DNA from: Paraburkholderia caledonica NBRC 102488
GTDB lineage: Bacteria; Pseudomonadota; Gammaproteobacteria; Burkholderiales; Burkholderiaceae
DNA: 37,163 nucleotides
NCBI RefSeq assembly: GCF_000685095.1
Contig: NZ_BAYE01000038.1
Location: 1-37,163, forward strand
Direction of reading: 5' to 3'
Positions 32,956 through 37,163 of this stretch are shown piece by piece. Each line of letters starts with the position of its first letter. Position 1 is the stretch's first letter. The notes under the pieces were generated by a model. It worked only from the letters and a program-made list of their open reading frames with translations, did not search any database and was not told the origin of the DNA. The translations under genes were made by a program, and so were the position numbers.

Positions 32956-33023
32956 GCCGCGCCCTCCGTGCTGCGCTTCGGGTATACACCCGTGTTGACA
33001 AAAACGTCACCGGATAAAATACT

Positions 33024-33035
33024 TGAAGCGCTTCA
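33024..33035. promoter_or_regulatory. LacI-type operator O5
   Basis: Perfect palindrome TGAAGCGCTTCA directly downstream of the -10 of the SDR operon promoter. Confidence 0.82.
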
Positions 33036-33105
33036 CTTTTACTTTCGATTGAGCCTACCGATTCAATATAGCACCACCACGAGGCAATTTGTCGGCCCTT
33101 CAGAT

Positions 33106-33117
33106 TGAAACGCTTTA
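33106..33117. promoter_or_regulatory. LacI-type operator O6 (imperfect)
   Basis: TGAAACGCTTTA, two differences from the consensus, 106 bases before the SDR start. Confidence 0.6.
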
Positions 33118-33223
33118 ATTGATGGCGACGGGAACTGGACGCATTGCGCCCTCATGCAGCACGAACGGCGGAGGCCAACGCCGAGCGGATGCGGCAGGGC
33201 CTCACATCAGGAGTAGCAACAAA

Positions 33224-33985
33224 ATGAGACACCAGAATCGGGTTGTGGTGGTAACCGGCGCCGTCGGCGGCATCGGCTCGGCAATCGTCGAGCGATATAT
33301 TCGTGAAGGCGCCAGCGTTGGCGTGGTCGACTTCAACGAGAAGGTCGGCGCACAAAGAGTGAGCGAGTGGGCCGCAAAGGGAGCGAAGGTTCATTTCGTC
33401 GCCGCGGACGTCGGCAAATACGAGGATTGCGAGCGGGCGGTCGAATCCGTGGCGTCGAGGCTTGGCGACGTTGACACGCTCGTTCTGAACGCCGGCATCT
33501 CGCCGAAGCACGAAGGTCAACCGAAGCGCATCTTCGAAATGGATCGCGCAGAGTGGGCACAGGTCGTCGATGTGAACCTGAATAGCGCCTTCCACTTCTG
33601 CCGGATTGCCTCGCCCTCGATGGTAAAACGCGGCTTCGGCCGCATCGTCACGATGTCTTCGGTCGCCGGCAAGGCGTACCTCGACATTGTGGGCGCGCAC
33701 TACAGCACTACTAAGGGTGCGCTCATCGCCTTCACGCGCCACCTTGCTGGCGAACTGGGCCCTCATGGCATCACGGTCAACGGTCTCGCCCCCGGCCGAA
33801 TAGACACACCGCTGCTGAAGACGGTTTCCGGTGATGCGAACGCTGCCGTGGTTGCGGTCACGCCGCTGCGACGGCTTGGGACAACCGATGAAGTCGCCTC
33901 CGTATGCGCGTTCCTGACTTCTGCCGACTCCAGTTTTGTGACCGGTCAAATCATCGATGTAGCGGGCGGATGGCTGATGACCTGA
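33224..33985 (+). CDS. SDR-family oxidoreductase
   Basis: A 253-residue short-chain dehydrogenase with TGAVGGIG (cofactor site), NAGISPKHEG, the catalytic set SSVAGKAYLDIVGAHYSTTKG, and the C-terminal ITGQ-like VTGQIIDVAGGWLMT. ATG at 33224 is supported by AGGAG ten bases upstream; the frame is open from 33119, but that stretch contains the last operator half and looks like leader. First gene of a three-gene operon; 36 bases separate it from the next. It is not closely similar to the SDR at 19393-20199. Substrate unknown. Confidence 0.9.
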   Translation: MRHQNRVVVVTGAVGGIGSAIVERYIREGASVGVVDFNEKVGAQRVSEWAAKGAKVHFVAADVGKYEDCERAVESVASRLGDVDTLVLNAGISPKHEGQPKRIFEMDRAEWAQVVDVNLNSAFHFCRIASPSMVKRGFGRIVTMSSVAGKAYLDIVGAHYSTTKGALIAFTRHLAGELGPHGITVNGLAPGRIDTPLLKTVSGDANAAVVAVTPLRRLGTTDEVASVCAFLTSADSSFVTGQIIDVAGGWLMT

Positions 33986-34021
33986 GCCCAGGCCATACGC
34001 GAATAGAGTCAGGAGACGAAT

Positions 34022-35116
34022 ATGTTACGCACAATGGGATTCCCTGGTCAGTACGTCCAGGGTCCAAAAGCTCTGCTCGAGCTGGGCTCACTACTCAAGA
34101 AGATGGGCTTCAGGCGCCCTCTGACGGTTTGCGATGCGGTTGTCGGCGAAAAAGTATGGCCGCTCGTATCCTCAGCGATGTCGGAGTCCGGCCTTGCTCC
34201 GGCGCGAATCGTTTTCCCGGGCGAATGCACGAAGGCTGCAATTAACCAACTTTCGGAAGAGGCAAAAAGACATCAGCCGGACGTCATCATCGGGCTCGGT
34301 GGCGGCAAGACCATTGACTCATCGAAGGGAGTGGCCGCGAATCTCGACGTCAATGTCGTGATTTGCCCAACGATCGCGTCCAACGACGCGCCGACCAGTC
34401 GCCTGATTGTGCTCTATGACGAGACGCATCGCGTCGCCGCCGTAGAGTACCTGAAGAGCAATCCTTGCGCCGTGGTCGTCGACACCGAGATTATCGTTCA
34501 GGCTCCCGCCCGGTTCTTCGCCGCTGGCATCGGCGACGCGGTGAGCAAGAAGTTCGAAGCGAACCAGTGCAATCGCGCACACGGATATAACTCGTTCGGT
34601 ACGCCCCCGCTCGAGACGGCGCTGCTTCTCGCGAACGCGACGTACACCACACTCGTCAATCATGGTCCGGCTGCATACGCCTCCGTCGTGAATGGCCAAC
34701 TCGATGACGAAGTCGAGCGGGTGATCGAAGCGACCGTGCTGCTCAGTGGCGTTGGCTTTGAAAGCGGCGGACTCTCACTCGCTCACGCCCTCATCCGGGG
34801 ACTTACTTCAGTTCCCACGATGGCCGCCATGCTCCACGGAGAGCTGGTCGCGTTCGGCACCCTTGTTCAGGCCGTCATCGAGGAGCGAAACGAGGCGGAA
34901 GTGTCTGAGCTGCTAGGTCTGCTGCTGGCGGTGAAGCTTCCCGTCACATTCAGGCAGTTGGGGCAGCCGCAATCTCTAACGCCGGATGAAATGTCGACCG
35001 TAGTGAACGCCACGCTCGCGGCGGCGTACAGCAAGAACATGAACCCGCCGCTCACTGCCGAGCGCCTCGCAAACGCGTTGCTGGCCGCGGACAAAATCGG
35101 CGCGGCTGCCGTCTAG
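34022..35116 (+). CDS. Iron-containing alcohol dehydrogenase, glycerol dehydrogenase (GldA) type
   Basis: A 364-residue group III dehydrogenase. The NAD-binding loop GLGGGKTIDSSKGVA (91-105), the GldA-type PTIASNDAPTSRLIVLYDE (116-134) and the metal ligands Asp172 (GIGDAVSKKFEA), His255 (SLAHAL) and His272 (AMLHGELVAFGT) are all present. GldA oxidises glycerol or other vicinal diols to hydroxyketones with NAD+. AGGAG lies about eight bases before the ATG. Its place between an SDR and a cyclase-family hydrolase suggests a diol or hydroxyketone intermediate in a dedicated pathway rather than general glycerol use. Confidence 0.9.
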   Translation: MLRTMGFPGQYVQGPKALLELGSLLKKMGFRRPLTVCDAVVGEKVWPLVSSAMSESGLAPARIVFPGECTKAAINQLSEEAKRHQPDVIIGLGGGKTIDSSKGVAANLDVNVVICPTIASNDAPTSRLIVLYDETHRVAAVEYLKSNPCAVVVDTEIIVQAPARFFAAGIGDAVSKKFEANQCNRAHGYNSFGTPPLETALLLANATYTTLVNHGPAAYASVVNGQLDDEVERVIEATVLLSGVGFESGGLSLAHALIRGLTSVPTMAAMLHGELVAFGTLVQAVIEERNEAEVSELLGLLLAVKLPVTFRQLGQPQSLTPDEMSTVVNATLAAAYSKNMNPPLTAERLANALLAADKIGAAAV

Positions 35117-35178
35117 ATCCACCTACCCCGAGGGCATTGCCCTGCCGAACACATCGTCAGAACTTCAAGGAGACAGAT

Positions 35179-36141
35179 ATGGAATCCAGAAACGTGCCTT
35201 ATATCGGTGAACTGTTGAAAGAGTCGCCAAAGAACTGGGGGAAGTGGGGACCAACCGACGAAGTGGGCTCACTGAACTACCTCGGCGCGGCAGAGATTCT
35301 CAAGGGTATTGCTACCGTCAAGCAGGGCAAGACTTTCACTCTGCAAGTCAAGATGGGCGACCCCAATGGCGACCCAGTGTGGCCAGGGCGGCAAGGTGCG
35401 AAGCGAATGAGCGTGATGGACCGGGGGCATTACAACTGCGGCAAGGGCCCGGTTTTCCCTGGCTCATACCAATACGCCGACGACGTGATGTTCATGTATT
35501 TGCAGGGCTCGACACAGTACGACGCGCTCGGCCACGTCTGGTACGACGATCAGATCTGGAATGGGTACGACGCTGACACGACCATCGGCGGTCTCGCGAA
35601 GGCAAGCGTGTGTCCGATCGGCGAACGCGGCGTTGTTGGACGCGGGATTCTCATCGATATGGCGCGCTACCGCAAAAAAGACGTGCTCGATCCGGGCGAA
35701 ACGTTCACGCACGTCGACTTGATGGCTGCGGCAAAAGCCCAAGGTGTGACGATCGAGAAGCGCGACATCCTCATTATCCGCACGGGATGGATCGGATCGT
35801 TCTACAAGAAAAGCCACGATGAGTTTTACGCTAACTTCAAGGAACCCGGTCTCACCTACAGTCCTGAACTGGTCCACTGGTTTCAGGAGATGGAAATTCC
35901 AAATCTCGTCACCGACACAATTGCCAACGAGGTGACGTCAGATCCAGTGTCCGGCGTCGACTTGCCATTGCATAACGCATTGATGCGAAACCTCGGGATC
36001 ACGCTGACTGAAATAGCGCAGTTGGACCCCCTCGCCGACGACTGCGCGGCAGACGGCCAATACACCTTTCTCTATACGGCCGCCCCGCTTAAAGTTGTTG
36101 GCGGTACCGGTGCACCGGTTAATCCCATCGTGCTGAAGTAA
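35179..36141 (+). CDS. Cyclase-family metal-dependent hydrolase
   Basis: A 320-residue protein of the cyclase/kynurenine-formamidase superfamily. The family metal motif, HxGTHxDxxxH in the classic form, appears as LQGSTQYDALGHVWYD (108-123) with Asp115 and His119 kept and the first two histidines replaced (Gln113 in place of the second). This variant is my reading of a long-chain subgroup of the family. Other family blocks are GRGILIDMARYR, DILIIRTGWIGSFY and PLHNALMRNLGITLTEIAQLDPLADDC. Known relatives hydrolyse amides or lactone-like rings. AAGGAG lies about seven bases before the ATG. It is the last gene before a strong terminator. Confidence 0.85.
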   Translation: MESRNVPYIGELLKESPKNWGKWGPTDEVGSLNYLGAAEILKGIATVKQGKTFTLQVKMGDPNGDPVWPGRQGAKRMSVMDRGHYNCGKGPVFPGSYQYADDVMFMYLQGSTQYDALGHVWYDDQIWNGYDADTTIGGLAKASVCPIGERGVVGRGILIDMARYRKKDVLDPGETFTHVDLMAAAKAQGVTIEKRDILIIRTGWIGSFYKKSHDEFYANFKEPGLTYSPELVHWFQEMEIPNLVTDTIANEVTSDPVSGVDLPLHNALMRNLGITLTEIAQLDPLADDCAADGQYTFLYTAAPLKVVGGTGAPVNPIVLK

Positions 36142-36162
36142 CGTGAACAGCAGCGAGGAAAG

Positions 36163-36193
36163 GCGCGCTCTCTGAGAGAGTGTGCTTTTTTTT
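36163..36193 (+). terminator. Rho-independent terminator of the SDR-GldA-cyclase operon
   Basis: A 10-base-pair stem (36163-36172 with 36176-36185, two G-U pairs, 3-base loop) is followed directly by eight T residues. It lies 21 bases after the cyclase stop. Confidence 0.88.
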
Positions 36194-36872
36194 GGCTACG
36201 GAGTTTGTCAGCGCTACCGTCGTCGTCTAGCAGATAGCGGGATGTCGGCGCGCCAGCTGCCGGCCCGGCGGGCACGCGTACCGTCCGATGAACAAACATG
36301 CTCAAGCCAGACGACGATCATCGAATGAACCGAGGATGACGTGTACTGCGACTCCGAGCGTTTTTGTTGTTCGTCCGCATCTGCCCGGATGTCGGGCGCG
36401 TTTCAATGCAGCTTTCCGGAAGGCTGCGGGGATTCGCCGCGGCCAGTGAACAAACATAACAGCGCATGCCGAAATATCCCTCGTGCCCGGAAACGTTAAG
36501 GCGATCGCTTTGGCAGCATCCGCCTTGTGCCTGAACGGTCCCCTGCTGCAGGGCCGCGACTTAGCGCATAAGCGGTTTTCAGATTGGGGCAGTGCGGTCG
36601 GCGAGCGCAAGTCTGGATGTGTGGCGCCGGCTCGATGCGCGTCGAGCCAAAGCGGTCTGCGAGGCATCTAGCTACGTCAAGGCCGCCGCCCCCTCCGCGA
36701 CGAAAGTCGATGTGTCACCTGCCCCCATCGTTCGGCGTGCATTTTTCGACGATGTTTTTCCGCGACCCAGGCTCGCGACGCTGCAAGAGGACGTGCGGCC
36801 AGTCACCGGCGCCGACGCTGCAGCGACGAGGGGGCAGGCGCGTTACATTGCGCCAGAAGGGGAGCCTTATGC
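36194..36872. other. Long gap without a recognised gene
   Basis: About 680 bases. Short open frames exist on both strands (up to 121 codons), but none has a ribosome binding site with a convincing protein. An 11-base direct repeat TGAACAAACAT occurs at 36289 and 36447. I cannot say whether this is decayed coding sequence. Confidence 0.5.
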
Positions 36873-37163
36873 TCAATGACCGAGGTACGCGCGGCGTACG
36901 TGCGGGCTGTCTAGCAACTCTGCGCCCGTTCCTGTCAACGCGATGGAGCCGTTTTCGAGAACATATCCGCGGTCCGCAATCTTCAGTGTGTCGAAGACGT
37001 TCTGCTCAACCAGAAGGACGGTGATTCCGCTCGCTGCGACAGAACGAACGACATCGAACATCTGCTGTACAAGAAGCGGCGACAGCCCGAGCGAAGGCTC
37101 ATCGAAAATCAGCAGTCGGGGCGCCGACATCATTCCGCGAGCAATCGCAACCATCTGTTTGTT
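36873..37163 (-). CDS. livF: LivF-type branched-chain amino-acid ABC transporter ATPase, 3' part
   Basis: The last 96 codons of an ABC ATPase that continues beyond the right edge; the frame runs through to the final base (NKQMVAIARG...). The segment after the signature motif, the Walker B LLIFDEPSLGLSP, and the switch region VLLVEQNVFDTLKIADRGYVLENGSIALTGTGAELL are those of LivF, the second ATPase of high-affinity branched-chain amino-acid and related importers. Walker A is outside the window. The other Liv genes are expected to the right. Confidence 0.9.
   Translation of the reverse strand, partial: NKQMVAIARGMMSAPRLLIFDEPSLGLSPLLVQQMFDVVRSVAASGITVLLVEQNVFDTLKIADRGYVLENGSIALTGTGAELLDSPHVRRAYLGH

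Larger units (their letters stand above)
32956..33223. promoter_or_regulatory. Divergent LacI / SDR promoter region with two operators
   Basis: On the plus strand TTGACA at 32995-33000 and AATACT at 33018-33023 are 17 bases apart, a good promoter pair. The perfect operator TGAAGCGCTTCA follows at 33024-33035, over the expected transcription start. A second, weaker copy TGAAACGCTTTA lies at 33106-33117, inside the leader. The plus-strand operon would therefore be switched off when the repressor binds. Confidence 0.75.

Noticed and set aside
31849..33108. 419-codon plus-strand open frame
   Set aside because: Antisense to the LacI gene and runs through operators; chance opening in high-GC DNA.
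36289..36457. Direct repeat TGAACAAACAT (36289 and 36447)
   Set aside because: Only two short copies, no palindrome and no gene start nearby that they would serve.
36302..36667. 121-codon minus-strand frame and overlapping plus frames
   Set aside because: No ribosome binding site, arginine-rich, no recognised domain.

Overview
The window looks like an accessory region of a high-GC betaproteobacterium, most likely Burkholderiaceae (Paraburkholderia, Caballeronia or Burkholderia type). This is inferred from base composition and gene content: RbsABC-like sugar importer, BKACE/DUF849 enzymes, ACS-type MFS carrier, FUSC exporter and a LivF-type ATPase. No rRNA, tRNA or CRISPR array was recognised.

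Region 1 (about 1-9.95 kb) is a wrecked mobile-element zone. After a secreted alpha/beta hydrolase and a small hypothetical gene comes a Tn7-like transposition module on the minus strand (tnsA, tnsB, a small gene, tnsC, tniQ). It has been hit twice. A 2.9-kb IS21-family element, 3982-6874, with a perfect 6-bp target duplication (CCCTGG), splits tnsC. An 816-bp IS6-family element, 1879-2694, with no target duplication, has removed the 3' part of tniQ. Removing the IS21 element and one duplication copy restores an exact 325-codon tnsC frame. The IS21 istA gene itself carries a one-base frameshift. Four copies of a motif around 9781-9910 are probably TnsB-binding sites of one transposon end.

Region 2 (10.2-26.8 kb) is a catabolic island around a FadR-type GntR regulator. 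A long minus-strand operon encodes an SDR, a beta-keto acid cleavage enzyme (BKACE), a metallo-beta-lactamase-fold lactonase, and a sugar ABC importer: binding protein, double ATPase and an unusual fusion of two permeases. An SMP-30 lactonase and a 3-hydroxyisobutyryl-CoA-hydrolase-like enzyme follow. A divergent plus-strand operon encodes an MFS carrier, a UxaA-family sugar-acid dehydratase, a second nearly identical BKACE and a 3-hydroxyacyl-CoA-dehydrogenase-like enzyme. The two BKACE copies form a 957-bp inverted repeat with sharp edges. TGTGATCACA-type palindromes lie in every promoter region around the regulator. The set suggests uptake and oxidation of a sugar, sugar acid or lactone, ring opening, formation of a 3-keto acid and its cleavage with acetyl-CoA. 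The substrate is unknown.

Region 3 (26.8-28.8 kb) holds decayed 3' ends of a second hemB and of an ETF-quinone oxidoreductase gene, tail to tail, then an intact hemB.

Region 4 (28.8-36.2 kb) is a second catabolic or export cluster around a LacI-type regulator: a FUSC exporter followed by hemB on the minus strand, a DAD-type cupin, the regulator, and an SDR / glycerol-dehydrogenase-like / cyclase-family operon. Six copies of TGAAGCGCTTCA or close variants sit in its two divergent promoter regions, so the cluster is probably one regulon. The right edge holds a long gap with nothing recognised and the 3' end of a LivF-type ABC ATPase gene that runs off the window.
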